This document shows, in pieces, positions 1 through 8,389 of a stretch of DNA of 57,302 bases (positions are counted from its first letter, which is position 1; each line of letters begins with the position of its first letter). The stretch comes from Shewanella sp. KT0246 (GTDB taxonomy: Bacteria; Pseudomonadota; Gammaproteobacteria; Enterobacterales; Shewanellaceae). Made by a program: the position numbers and the translations under genes. Under the pieces are notes generated by a model. It searched no databases. It was not told where the DNA came from and worked only from the letters and a program-made list of their open reading frames with translations. The stretch spans positions 1 through 57,302 of the forward strand of contig NZ_BPEV01000030.1 of the NCBI RefSeq assembly GCF_019654955.1, read 5' to 3'.

Positions 1-2421
1 AATAGATAATACTTGAGAAAAAGAAGATCTAGCCCCTTCTGTTTGCCCAATGTTAGCTAAAAAAATCCCTAGCTTTATGAGTGTATTTTCATCCGTTGGG
101 TATTTATCTAGGTAATTTAAGTATTTATCTAAAGCCTGCTGGTTTTCCCCTTTTAAAGATAAAATATGTGCGTGTTGAGGTTGATATTCATCACTGTATT
201 TTACTAATTCATTAAGGGTTTTTTCTGCTAAATCTAGATTGTGTAGTTTAAATGCTATAAGTAAAATCTGTTTATGTTCCACTTCAGAACGGTTGCTTTC
301 TTCAATACTTAATATCGAATTTAAAGCAGATTCAAACTCGTTTTTTAAAAAAAAAGTAAAATATTGGGTTAAGTGAAACAATCGTGAAGCATATTGATCA
401 ACACTTATTAATGGACGTAAATTAGTGGCAAGTAATTTTAGCCCGGCAATGTTTTTGCTTTGCTTTAAATCTATAATTTTTGCGAGTGTGTTTGTTAGAA
501 CTTGGTTTTTTTTCTTCATTGAAAAATATGGATGAGCGCGACTTTCAAGTTGTACTTTATAGGAGTTTTGCAATTTAATGATTACTTCATTATCTCTTTG
601 AGGTAAATTTGAAGCTATTTGCTTTCCTGCATTGTTTATCCATAAGTAAACTCTGCCTGGTTGATTAAAGTAGAACCAAGTTGTGCTTAATAAAACAAAT
701 GAAGGGCGTTCTTTTAACTCTTCTTTTCTAACAGTAACTAATTCTAAGGACTGTTGAACTAACTCATTTAACTCTTTTGACATGATTTCAAATGCTTGAT
801 AATACTTATTAGTCATTGAATTCATTTGTTCTTCTGACCAGTCGTTTGTTTCTTTTGTGGTTAAAAACTGCGAGAACTCAAAATAACCATAAATTTTGAT
901 GAGTTTACTGAAAGAGGAATGTTGGTTATTTATTTTAGATTCGATTCTTTCAATGCCTGCAATTTTTTGTTGGTATTCGTCACTCTTAACTGAATATTTT
1001 TTGGCCGTTGAAATAAGTGAAAGCGCTTCTTTTGATAATGTGTGAATTTTATTAAGAGAACGTTTAGCTGCGCGTAGCTCTTTTTCTAGTGAATAGAAAA
1101 ATTGACTTTCCTTCTGGCGCTTTTGTGGTAAGTTTTCGATGAACTGCTTAATTGTACAAGAAACGGGTTCAATTTTAATGTTTTTTACGTCAATATGTTG
1201 AATACCATCAATTTTTGCTGCATTAATGGACAAGTTTATTATGTTGGTTTTTGGGTATGCTGTAGCCTCTTGCTGTAAAGCATTTGCTGCATGGAACAAG
1301 GACATGGGGGTTTCTGCTAAATTCCCTGCATAAGTTTCAACCCATTGATTGATTCTACTATTATCACTTCCAGATGCTGCTTCAACACTTCCTTTAGTAT
1401 GAGTAAGCCCTGTGCTTGAATGACAAAAATCTACCCCAGTTAAAAGAATTTGAGAAAACCCCATTTCAATGGCAATTCTAATTGAGCTGTTTGTAACAGT
1501 TGGGCCAACTGTGGGGATGTTATTACTATCAATCCAAGGTAATTGTTCCCCAAGAAAAACAGATCGTCCTTGCCATTGGGCTAAAATTCTATGGCAAATA
1601 TGATGGGAGTTTACGAGCAAACTTTCATGGGCTAGACCCATCATTTCTCTATTAACTTCGAAACTATGCTCTTGTGGATCAATTGACACAATAATGTGTG
1701 CAGGTATACCAAGTAGTGACAGCTTAGAAGCACACCTTGATACGGTAATAATGAATAATTTATCGTAGTTTAGTTTGAGCCAATCAAGTTGTTCATCAAG
1801 TGAAGGGCCTCCTCCGACGATAACGCATGTTTTACCGCTAAAAGTATTTTTTAAGATTGTTGCAGGTTGTTGATTTTCACTAGCATTGAGTAATTGTTCT
1901 GCAAAAAATAATTTCTGATTTAAATTTGCTTTTAAAGATGAGCTTTTCTGTGACAGCAATTTACAAATATTGTTGTAGCAAACAGAGTAATCTTCAATGA
2001 CGCCTGATGACGCTGATAATGAAAGGGTTACTTTTACCTGGTTTTTAACTAAAAACAAGTTGTGATGGCTAGATTGAATAATTTTAGAAAACTCATCGAA
2101 GCTCATGACATCAAGGTATTCCTTCTGTTTTTCAGGAAGATCAATATTTAACATTGTCATAACTTCAGGGAGCTCAACGAATAAATATTTGCTCCCTTCG
2201 GTTTTAGGTGCTTCTATAATGTAGTTAACCAGTAAACCGGAGTCTAAGCCTACAATTATATGAAGAGTGTCTTCTGTAAAAATATCCTGTTTAAATTTTT
2301 GCTTAAAAACAGTTGTAGAGTCGACTTTTTCGAAGGTATTCCTGTTGATACTAGGTAGGTAATATTCATTAAATTGACTGATAGCAAATTGATTTTTTAT
2401 TACTGAGTTTGATGCTGTCAT
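1..2421 (-). CDS. maf: Maf-type motility accessory factor (flagellin glycosyltransferase family), C-terminus cut by window edge
   Basis: 807 codons run without a stop from an ATG at 2421 down to base 1, so the C-terminus lies outside. The translation has a DUF115/MptE-like core: GGGPSLD at residues 203-209 (nucleotide-binding-like loop) and GVDFCHSSTG at 329-338, then a long helical region and TPR-like helices from about 730 to the edge. Maf proteins of polar flagellates are thought to transfer nonulosonic acids (pseudaminic or legionaminic type) to Ser/Thr of flagellin in the cytoplasm before export. An AAGG lies about 10 nt before the ATG. It is on the same strand as flgT, 96 nt downstream of it. 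No clear promoter was seen in that gap. The sugar donor cannot be told from sequence; sugar synthesis genes may lie to the left. Confidence 0.85.
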   Translation of the reverse strand, partial: MTASNSVIKNQFAISQFNEYYLPSINRNTFEKVDSTTVFKQKFKQDIFTEDTLHIIVGLDSGLLVNYIIEAPKTEGSKYLFVELPEVMTMLNIDLPEKQKEYLDVMSFDEFSKIIQSSHHNLFLVKNQVKVTLSLSASSGVIEDYSVCYNNICKLLSQKSSSLKANLNQKLFFAEQLLNASENQQPATILKNTFSGKTCVIVGGGPSLDEQLDWLKLNYDKLFIITVSRCASKLSLLGIPAHIIVSIDPQEHSFEVNREMMGLAHESLLVNSHHICHRILAQWQGRSVFLGEQLPWIDSNNIPTVGPTVTNSSIRIAIEMGFSQILLTGVDFCHSSTGLTHTKGSVEAASGSDNSRINQWVETYAGNLAETPMSLFHAANALQQEATAYPKTNIINLSINAAKIDGIQHIDVKNIKIEPVSCTIKQFIENLPQKRQKESQFFYSLEKELRAAKRSLNKIHTLSKEALSLISTAKKYSVKSDEYQQKIAGIERIESKINNQHSSFSKLIKIYGYFEFSQFLTTKETNDWSEEQMNSMTNKYYQAFEIMSKELNELVQQSLELVTVRKEELKERPSFVLLSTTWFYFNQPGRVYLWINNAGKQIASNLPQRDNEVIIKLQNSYKVQLESRAHPYFSMKKKNQVLTNTLAKIIDLKQSKNIAGLKLLATNLRPLISVDQYASRLFHLTQYFTFFLKNEFESALNSILSIEESNRSEVEHKQILLIAFKLHNLDLAEKTLNELVKYSDEYQPQHAHILSLKGENQQALDKYLNYLDKYPTDENTLIKLGIFLANIGQTEGARSSFSQVLSI

Positions 2422-2517
2422 TGTATTAAAACCTTTGTATATAGGGTCAATATCTCGAATGCTCTTAATGTTGAGCCGATTCCAGGATGTTGTAACTTTA
2501 TATAGAACTATTTGGGC

Positions 2518-3705
2518 TTAAATCTTAATCACAATATCTTGAATTTGGATATTGCCAGAGCTGTTAACTCCTTCAAGAATAGCAGTGGCGCTTTCTTCTG
2601 ATACTTGCTCAATGGTCACTGTCGCTCGATTCTTGGTGGCTACAGCGCGCATTAAATTCACTCTATCAGGAATATTTTGTTGTAACACAATTTGGAAGTT
2701 ATCACCCATCTTGACGTTATTTTTGCGGCCTAAGTTAATAATGATTCTGTTGCCTTGTTTCGCCACAATTTGACCCAGTAAAGGACGGCAATTGAGCAAG
2801 TTATCAATGTCTTGGGTACTTTGTTGTAGTAATTGGTTCATTGCTTGCCCGTATTCAGAACCCCAGAAACGTTGGGTTGAAGGTGACACTGTTTCATCTC
2901 GGTCAAACTCCCAAACTGCCATTGTTGAGTAGTCTTTACTCCAGACTTTTTCACCGCTAATGCCATGGAATAAAGTAAAGCGCAAGTTGATTTGTCGCTC
3001 CGGATAATCGTTCCATAGACCGAATATTGAACTTTGATAAGGCTCGGTGGAAATATCTAATACTTCAGGTTGCAATATATATTGGCTATCTGTGATTTCA
3101 CCTAACCAGCTAGGGATTCTATTGCCTTTGAAGTTAATTAACTCGTTTGTATGGTCGAGTTTTTCTTCTGCATGCATGTGAGCAAAACTATAGTTTGATA
3201 GTCCATTAATGACTGAACCGTATTGTTGAGATAGCGCTTGTTCAAACTTGGCGAGTTGTCCATAGCGCAACTGTGAGCGGTCGCGCATGGTTGCTTGCGG
3301 GATCATTATCGCTGCTTTGAGTTGTTGGCTATGACATTGTTGAACCACTTTTTGTGATTGTAGGTTAAGCCTTAGTAAAACGGTGATATCGGCTTTGGTA
3401 ACAATTTCAGATAACAGTTCTATATTGTTGGCTTCGCCCATTCGTTGAATGTGAAACGCATCTTGAGTGAGGTTACCTTGGTTGATTGTTTGCTGGCTAT
3501 TAAAGTTAACCCCAGCTTTTAAACTAGCATAGTTAAGTGCCTGGTTGATTGCAGCCTCACGGGCTTTATCGATATTCCCGTCGATGATTTTTGCTTGGCC
3601 TGATACTTCGACTTGTTGCGCAAAAGCTAAGCTGCTAGCAGTACTTGAAAGCATTGCTAACAAGAAAAAAACGAATAATTTTAGGCTTAAATTTGGCATG
3701 TTCAT
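2518..3705 (-). CDS. flgT: FlgT, flagellar H-ring protein
   Basis: About 395 residues with a Sec signal peptide (hydrophobic core LKLFVFFLLAML, cut near AFA-QQ). In Vibrio, FlgT builds the H ring around the LP rings of the sheathed polar flagellum and is needed to assemble the MotX/MotY T ring; this protein has the matching length, position and periplasmic targeting. The frame stays open to a TTG at 3720, but ATG codons at 3705 and 3699 fit the signal peptide better; no strong ribosome site separates them, so the start is uncertain by a few residues. It is divergent from flgOP and has its own sigma-54-like site at 3786-3802. MotX and MotY are not in the window. Confidence 0.85.
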   Translation of the reverse strand: MNMPNLSLKLFVFFLLAMLSSTASSLAFAQQVEVSGQAKIIDGNIDKAREAAINQALNYASLKAGVNFNSQQTINQGNLTQDAFHIQRMGEANNIELLSEIVTKADITVLLRLNLQSQKVVQQCHSQQLKAAIMIPQATMRDRSQLRYGQLAKFEQALSQQYGSVINGLSNYSFAHMHAEEKLDHTNELINFKGNRIPSWLGEITDSQYILQPEVLDISTEPYQSSIFGLWNDYPERQINLRFTLFHGISGEKVWSKDYSTMAVWEFDRDETVSPSTQRFWGSEYGQAMNQLLQQSTQDIDNLLNCRPLLGQIVAKQGNRIIINLGRKNNVKMGDNFQIVLQQNIPDRVNLMRAVATKNRATVTIEQVSEESATAILEGVNSSGNIQIQDIVIKI

Positions 3706-3785
3706 TTTCACTTTTGACAAATCAGTACGATTGCAGTGCCAACTAAATGACTTTTGAGCACTGTTTTTATTAATGTCTGAAATAA

Positions 3786-3802
3786 AGCAAAAACTGTGCC
3801 TG
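3786..3802 (-). promoter_or_regulatory. sigma-54 promoter candidate for flgT
   Basis: On the minus strand the sequence reads AGGCACAGTTTTTGCTT, with GG (3800-3799) and GC (3788-3787) separated by exactly 10 nt, as in the TGGCAC-N5-TTGC consensus. The expected start near 3776 gives a leader of about 70 nt before the ATG at 3705. It lies back to back with the sigma-28 site of flgOP. Confidence 0.65.
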
Positions 3803-3854
3803 TTATAACTAAAGTCTTTTTGTCAGCTCTGATTAATTTATCGCTCATTCTTAG

Positions 3855-3881
3855 TAAAGTTTTTGAATTATCCGCCGATAG
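3855..3881 (+). promoter_or_regulatory. sigma-28 (FliA) promoter of flgOP
   Basis: TAAAGTTT at 3855-3862 and GCCGATAG at 3874-3881, 11 nt between the boxes, nearly identical to the sigma-28 consensus TAAAGTTT-N11-GCCGATAA. Transcription would start near 3888, about 100 nt before flgO. Confidence 0.85.
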
Positions 3882-3988
3882 AGTTGCATGGAATGTGATT
3901 TTGATTACTTGGTATTAATTCACTAATGATCTTATCGATGAATTTGAAAACTGACTTCATTCAAATATAACTGATTTAAGGGAAGGCT

Positions 3989-4699
3989 ATGCGATCACTG
4001 ATATTAATCCCCATTGCTTTAATGGTGGTTGCTTGTGCTAATAAAGAGCCTGCAGCTCCTGATGAGTTGACTTATGCTGTGCAGCCTACAGATACTAACT
4101 ATTGGTTTGCATCTGAGCCACAAGCTGAATCAAAACAAGCGCTTTACTATGATATCGAAAAAGTTGGCCTAGCACCTAAATCTCACATTAATATTCTTGC
4201 TGAAAAAATAGTCAATGAGCTGGTTTTGCAAAATGACAGTTTACGAACAGATCAGCCTTTGCTGGTAACAACACCTGTGAAGGTGGGCCAGTTTAGTCAA
4301 ACCGATGCATTAGGGTTGCAGCTTCAACAAGGTCTTGTCGCTGCATTTCATGCTCATGAGTTTAACCTCGTCGATATGAACGTTGCTAATGCCATAAGGG
4401 CAACTGAACAAGGTGAATTTATCCTGAGCCGTGACTGGAAATTATTACCTTCTGATTTACCGGTTTCTCATGTAGTGGTGTCGACAATGGATACAACTAC
4501 TCAGGGATTAGTGTTGAACGCTAGGATTGTTAATGTGACCAACAACCGTGTTGTATCAGCAGTTCAGACTTTCGTGCATTTAGCGAGCTTACCGGGATTC
4601 TTATCGCCATCAAATAAGGTGACTTCACAAGATGGTCTGTTATTTCGTAATGAGCAATCGGGATTAGGGAAGGTTGCAGTATTAGGTGAACAATTATGA
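3989..4699 (+). CDS. flgO: FlgO, flagellar outer-membrane lipoprotein
   Basis: 236 residues beginning with a lipoprotein signal whose lipobox is VVAC (Cys16), so it is expected to be anchored to the outer membrane. The body matches the FlgO family, which in Vibrio stabilises the outer part of the polar flagellar motor together with FlgP. GGAAGG lies 5 nt or so before the ATG. The stop overlaps the start of flgP in an ATGA, so the two are translationally coupled. A sigma-28 site at 3855-3881 places the pair among late genes. Confidence 0.85.
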   Translation: MRSLILIPIALMVVACANKEPAAPDELTYAVQPTDTNYWFASEPQAESKQALYYDIEKVGLAPKSHINILAEKIVNELVLQNDSLRTDQPLLVTTPVKVGQFSQTDALGLQLQQGLVAAFHAHEFNLVDMNVANAIRATEQGEFILSRDWKLLPSDLPVSHVVVSTMDTTTQGLVLNARIVNVTNNRVVSAVQTFVHLASLPGFLSPSNKVTSQDGLLFRNEQSGLGKVAVLGEQL

Positions 4700-5154
4700 A
4701 AAAATTACTACTTATGCTGATGTCGGTGGCAGCATTATCTTTAGGCGGGTGTGCGAGTAATGATAAGTATGTGCAGTGGGAAACAGAAGCGCCTGAGCAG
4801 TTTCCGACATTAACAGCTATTGGTTATGCGCCTTTAAAAACGCAACCGGCAAAAGATCAATCACATAAAGTGTTAATGGCGATGCAGGCCTCTAAAATAG
4901 CAGCCTATCGCGAATTGGCCGAGCAAGTTTACGGCCAACAAATAGATGCCAATAGCCAAATGAGTGATTGGCTATTAAATAGCGAAACTGTGTCTGCTAA
5001 TGTATCTGGCATGATTAAAGGCGCTAAGGTGATAAAAAGTTATCCAGCAGGCGATATGTACGTAACTGAGCTGGAGTTAGACTACGCTCAAGTATGGGAG
5101 CTTTATCAGCAAGCTAATCGACCAAGAAAGATCAAAGAAGTGACATACTTTTAG
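4696..5154 (+). CDS. flgP: FlgP, flagellar outer-membrane lipoprotein
   Basis: 152 residues with lipobox LGGC (Cys19). The mature part resembles the LPP20/FlgP family, which in Vibrio and Campylobacter forms a disk or ring under the outer membrane at the motor. It overlaps flgO by 4 nt and is followed by a strong terminator at 5209-5233. FlgO, FlgP and FlgT together indicate a polar motor of the Vibrio type with extra rings. Confidence 0.85.
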   Translation: MKKLLLMLMSVAALSLGGCASNDKYVQWETEAPEQFPTLTAIGYAPLKTQPAKDQSHKVLMAMQASKIAAYRELAEQVYGQQIDANSQMSDWLLNSETVSANVSGMIKGAKVIKSYPAGDMYVTELELDYAQVWELYQQANRPRKIKEVTYF

Positions 5155-5208
5155 TTTTATTAATACGTTATTAGTTAGACCGTATCTTGATGGGTTCAAA
5201 TTGATAAT

Positions 5209-5233
5209 AAAGCCGCTGATTAGCGGCTTTTTT
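5209..5233 (+). terminator. rho-independent terminator after flgOP
   Basis: Stem AAAGCCGCT / AGCGGCTTT with a 4-nt loop and a T run to 5233. It lies between convergent flgP and flgN; the opposite strand has only a broken T run, so it mainly serves flgOP. Confidence 0.9.
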
Positions 5234-5311
5234 GTGTCTAAAACTGCAATGTAACAAGGCGCTTGTTTGTAAGGCTATCAATAGAGTTACTCTTAAAAGC
5301 TAGACTAAGTT

Positions 5312-5337
5312 TTCGATTTAAACCTTCGATTTAAACC
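5312..5337. repeat. 13-bp perfect tandem duplication
   Basis: TTCGATTTAAACC occurs twice head to tail at 5312-5324 and 5325-5337, in the non-coding gap between flgP and flgN. No function is evident. Confidence 0.8.
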
Positions 5338-5360
5338 TAGGGTTACACCTGAATTTGTAC

Positions 5361-5786
5361 CTAAGCTTTTAGGTTTGACCCTAATGAAGAGATGGTTGAA
5401 GTATGACCTTTGTCATTATAAGTCAGGCTGGTAGCATTACGGCTCATTTGCATTGCTTGTGAGAAACGATTCAGGCTGGCAATATTTAGTTCGATAAGGC
5501 TGGCATTCTGATTATTAATGTCTTTGCATTGTTCTAAAATGGCCTTAGCTTCCTCTACCTTTTGAACTAACTCGGCATTTGTATTGAGCAGCTCTTTATC
5601 TGGATGGTTAGCCAGTTTCTGGTCATTTTGTTGTAAATTATTAAGGCAAGTGACTTTTTCTCGAGCCAAGGCTAACAGGGTATCAGCGTCTTGGTCCGTT
5701 AATGCTTGTTTTTCTGCAGATACAAGTTTTTTCAGCGACGACAAGGTGCCGTGCTGAAAAGATAACAGCTGTAGTAATTCGTTCAT
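5361..5786 (-). CDS. flgN: FlgN, export chaperone for FlgK and FlgL
   Basis: 141 residues, almost wholly helical, with the heptad-like pattern of the FlgN family. The known role is cytoplasmic binding of the hook-filament junction proteins FlgK and FlgL before export. It lies 65 nt downstream of flgM on the same strand, the usual flgMN pair, and shares the sigma-28 site before flgM. Both client genes are in this window (17174-20322). Confidence 0.85.
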   Translation of the reverse strand: MNELLQLLSFQHGTLSSLKKLVSAEKQALTDQDADTLLALAREKVTCLNNLQQNDQKLANHPDKELLNTNAELVQKVEEAKAILEQCKDINNQNASLIELNIASLNRFSQAMQMSRNATSLTYNDKGHTSTISSLGSNLKA

Positions 5787-5851
5787 AAGTTACTCTTTAT
5801 AAAATCCACGTTACTGATGTAACGCTTGATTAGCCAAGAGTCATTATGAAA

Positions 5852-6181
5852 CTACTCTTGGTCGAAATTTAGTCCGCTCATGTCAGCTTCAAAACTTGCA
5901 ATGTTAGCAGCGAGCTTTTCTGGGTCAACTTTATATCGACCTTCTGAAATCGCTGTTTTAATTGCATCAACTTTGCTTTGATCAATTTCTGGTAACGATG
6001 CCATTTTGCTTTGAGCTCCTTGCAGCTGTTGGGCTTGCGAGGTGATGCTGACCGAATCAGTTTTCACATCTGCTTTATTACTGCTTGGTGTTTCTGCAGT
6101 ATTAGTCGCAGCACTTGAGTTACGATTGGTGCGTAACTGAGTGTGTGAAGCTGTTTTTAGATTGTTAATATCAATTGCCAT
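5852..6181 (-). CDS. flgM: FlgM, anti-sigma-28 factor
   Basis: 109 residues with the Ser/Thr/Asn-rich disordered N-terminal half and a C-terminal helical half (SKVDAIKTAISEGRYKVDPE around 69-88) that holds the FliA-binding pattern of the family. FlgM binds FliA until the hook is complete and is then exported through the flagellar apparatus, freeing sigma-28. Its partner fliA is at 48833-49552. A near-consensus sigma-28 site lies 37 nt upstream, so FliA would raise the level of its own inhibitor. Confidence 0.9.
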   Translation of the reverse strand: MAIDINNLKTASHTQLRTNRNSSAATNTAETPSSNKADVKTDSVSITSQAQQLQGAQSKMASLPEIDQSKVDAIKTAISEGRYKVDPEKLAANIASFEADMSGLNFDQE

Positions 6182-6218
6182 GTAAGGCTCCAGCGTAATT
6201 TATGGTATTCCTAACAGG

Positions 6219-6245
6219 GTATCGGCCTTGATGGAAATAACTTTA
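6219..6245 (-). promoter_or_regulatory. sigma-28 (FliA) promoter of flgMN
   Basis: On the minus strand TAAAGTTA (6245-6238) is followed, with 11 nt between the boxes, by GCCGATAC (6226-6219). The start-to-start distance of 19 nt equals that of the other three sigma-28 sites in the window. It sits in the 72-nt gap between flgA and flgM. Confidence 0.85.
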
Positions 6246-6253
6246 GGATTATT

Positions 6254-6976
6254 TTACATCCTAACTTCAACTTCTCCAACACCTGTGACAATAACATCTA
6301 GTCTTCTGTTTGAGTTAGAGTTTTTGACTCTAATAGTATCTCCCAGGTTACCATCTCGCAACGCTTCTCCAGCTGTTTTGATTTCAAAGCTACTTGTTTT
6401 TGCGTATATCGATACCGAATCACCTTTACAGACAAAACATAGGTTATTATTAAGTAATGGTGCTTTTGCTGCTACTCGCCTTTTTGAGCGCGTGCCAATA
6501 ATGTCTGATATACCAGAGAAAAATTGACCACGAATGCTGTGTTGGTCTACAAAGTTGATTTCAATGGTGTCGTCAGTGATGAGTTCGCCTTTTTCGATAA
6601 TACCTTTAGCGGTTACAACCGGGTAGAGTACCTCAACTTTTACTGATAAATACATTTGCCAAGGGTAATCGTACTCAGGACTTATACAGCTTATTTTGAC
6701 AGTATTAGTGCGGTTAATAGGTCGGTCACTGGCCATTTCTACCTGAATGGGTGGATAACATGAAGGGGGGGTAAGCCTTCCTTCTAATCGTTGCGGCAAA
6801 ATGTTTATTTTTGCATTGCTATTAAATGAAGGTGAGTCGGCAATTTTTTTTGCAACAGTCTCTTTAGCTAACGCAGTAATGGTCGATAAAGAATAGGTGA
6901 TAGTACTGTCTTCACTGGCTAAAGCCGGAAAAGCAGAGCACATTAAGATAAGTAACAAAAGAATGTTTTTCTTCAT
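6254..6976 (-). CDS. flgA: FlgA, P-ring assembly chaperone
   Basis: 240 residues with a Sec signal peptide (MKKNILLLLILMCSAFPALA). The C-terminal half has the SAF-type fold pattern of FlgA (KGIIEKGELITDDTIE near 125-140, then the VAAKAPL segment). FlgA works in the periplasm and helps FlgI polymerise into the P ring around the rod. It is divergent from cheV and lies upstream of flgMN on the same strand. A sigma-54-like site about 180 nt upstream could drive it. Confidence 0.9.
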   Translation of the reverse strand: MKKNILLLLILMCSAFPALASEDSTITYSLSTITALAKETVAKKIADSPSFNSNAKINILPQRLEGRLTPPSCYPPIQVEMASDRPINRTNTVKISCISPEYDYPWQMYLSVKVEVLYPVVTAKGIIEKGELITDDTIEINFVDQHSIRGQFFSGISDIIGTRSKRRVAAKAPLLNNNLCFVCKGDSVSIYAKTSSFEIKTAGEALRDGNLGDTIRVKNSNSNRRLDVIVTGVGEVEVRM

Positions 6977-7303
6977 ATTTTGTTTCTAGCGAGTATTGCC
7001 AGAATACCTCTATACTTCATGTTAGCGGTTTAAATACATTGATTTAAACAAGATTCTTTTAAGCTGAACTATTCACTGAAGAATAATTGAACCAGAAGTC
7101 AGAAGTTTGACTTTTCAGCTGAAAATATTGGTTTATATGGTAATTGATTAATTTAAAGCAATAAGTATGCCTATTACATTAAAGCTATTAATATAGCGAA
7201 TAAATCACATCAAGCGTGTGTTACAATTTGATGGTAGTAGGATTAGTGTCGCTTTAAATCATAAGAAAATGCCCGAAGGGGCTGTATTAATTAAGGCAGG
7301 GTT
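6977..7303. other. 327-bp divergent control region between flgA and cheV
   Basis: AT-rich and without a credible gene. It holds a perfect 14-bp palindrome TTTTCAGCTGAAAA at 7112-7125, a sigma-54-like site for flgA at 7157-7173, and a small GCCC-GAAG-GGGC stem near 7271-7282, about 20 nt before cheV. No convincing promoter for cheV was found: a GG/GC pair at 7240-7252 has 9 rather than 10 nt between the elements. Confidence 0.6.
7157..7173 (-). promoter_or_regulatory. possible sigma-54 promoter for flgA
   Basis: The minus strand reads TAGGCATACTTATTGCT; GG and GC are exactly 10 nt apart and the -12 element TTGCT is canonical, while the -24 element (AGGCAT) is weaker than TGGCAC. The leader to flgA would be long, about 170 nt. 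Confidence 0.5.
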
Positions 7304-8224
7304 ATGTCGAGTATTCTTGAATCAGTCAATAAACGTACCCAACTTGTTGGTCAAAACAGACTCGAGTTGTTGCTTTTTAAATTGAATGGCCGTCAACGTT
7401 TTGGTATTAACGTTTTTAAAGTAAAAGAAGTCTTACAGTGTCCGCCATTAACCACTTTACCGCGCCTAAGCCCTATGATTAAAGGCATTGCACATATCCG
7501 CGGCTCGACTATTTCTGTGATTGATTTAAGTGCTGCAACGGGTGGCCGCCCATTAACTTCAACTGAAAACTGTTTCATCATTATTGCTGAGTATAACCGC
7601 AGTATTCAAGGTTTCTTAGTCAGTTCTGTTGAGCGCATTATCAATATGAATTGGGAATCTATTATGCCGCCTCCACAAGGTGCCGGTCGTAACTCATATT
7701 TGACGGCGGTGACAGAAATTGAAGGTGAATTGGTAGAGATTTTGGATGTTGAAAAAATCTTAGATGAAATATCACCAGTTAAAACTGAAATCAGTAAAGA
7801 AGCAGATGAAGCGCTAACCATTGATCGCGAACAGCATTATCACATTATGGTCATTGATGATTCAGCGGTAGCGAGAAAACAAATTATACGTTCACTTGAG
7901 TCGTTGAATTTGCAAATCGATACTGCGATTGATGGTAAAGATGCCCTTGAAAAACTCAAAGCCATTGCAACTGAAATGGATAATGTTGCTGACGAGATCC
8001 CATTAATTATTTCAGATATTGAAATGCCAGAAATGGATGGTTATACCTTGACCGCAGAAATACGTGATGATCCTAAGCTTAAAGACATAAAAGTGGTATT
8101 GCACACCTCTTTAAGTGGGGTTTTCAACCAAGCTATGGTCGAGAAAGTTGGGGCTAATGATTTTATCGCAAAATTTAACCCTGATGAATTAGCATCTGCT
8201 GTGAATAAACACTTAATTTTATAA
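7304..8224 (+). CDS. cheV: CheV, CheW-response regulator hybrid chemotaxis coupling protein
   Basis: 306 residues. Residues about 17-155 form a CheW-like domain (coupling of receptors to CheA) and about 182-306 a receiver domain with acidic pair VIDDS and phosphoacceptor Asp238 in ISDIEMPEMDG. CheV is thought to couple receptor arrays and adapt them when phosphorylated by CheA. It is followed 165 nt later by cheR, the same pairing as in Vibrio flagellar clusters. An AGGCAGGG sequence precedes the ATG. Confidence 0.92.
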   Translation: MSSILESVNKRTQLVGQNRLELLLFKLNGRQRFGINVFKVKEVLQCPPLTTLPRLSPMIKGIAHIRGSTISVIDLSAATGGRPLTSTENCFIIIAEYNRSIQGFLVSSVERIINMNWESIMPPPQGAGRNSYLTAVTEIEGELVEILDVEKILDEISPVKTEISKEADEALTIDREQHYHIMVIDDSAVARKQIIRSLESLNLQIDTAIDGKDALEKLKAIATEMDNVADEIPLIISDIEMPEMDGYTLTAEIRDDPKLKDIKVVLHTSLSGVFNQAMVEKVGANDFIAKFNPDELASAVNKHLIL

Positions 8225-8389
8225 GCATTGTGGCAATAGTCTGTCTATTATTATATGCAAAGACAGTATATACAAAGGCAGACTTAGGTTTATTATGCCT
8301 TTTCTGAAGATTAAACAAGTTTGATAGTTAAGTGACCGGTTCACACTGAGATGGCCACAAGGGCAATCTCTTTATAATAGGGTGTAAAT

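Noticed and set aside
2475..2482. GCCGATTC on the plus strand as a sigma-28 -10 box
   Set aside because: No TAAA-type -35 at the required distance and no plus-strand gene downstream.
7240..7252. GG/GC pair before cheV as a sigma-54 promoter
   Set aside because: Spacing is 9 nt, while every other site here has exactly 10.
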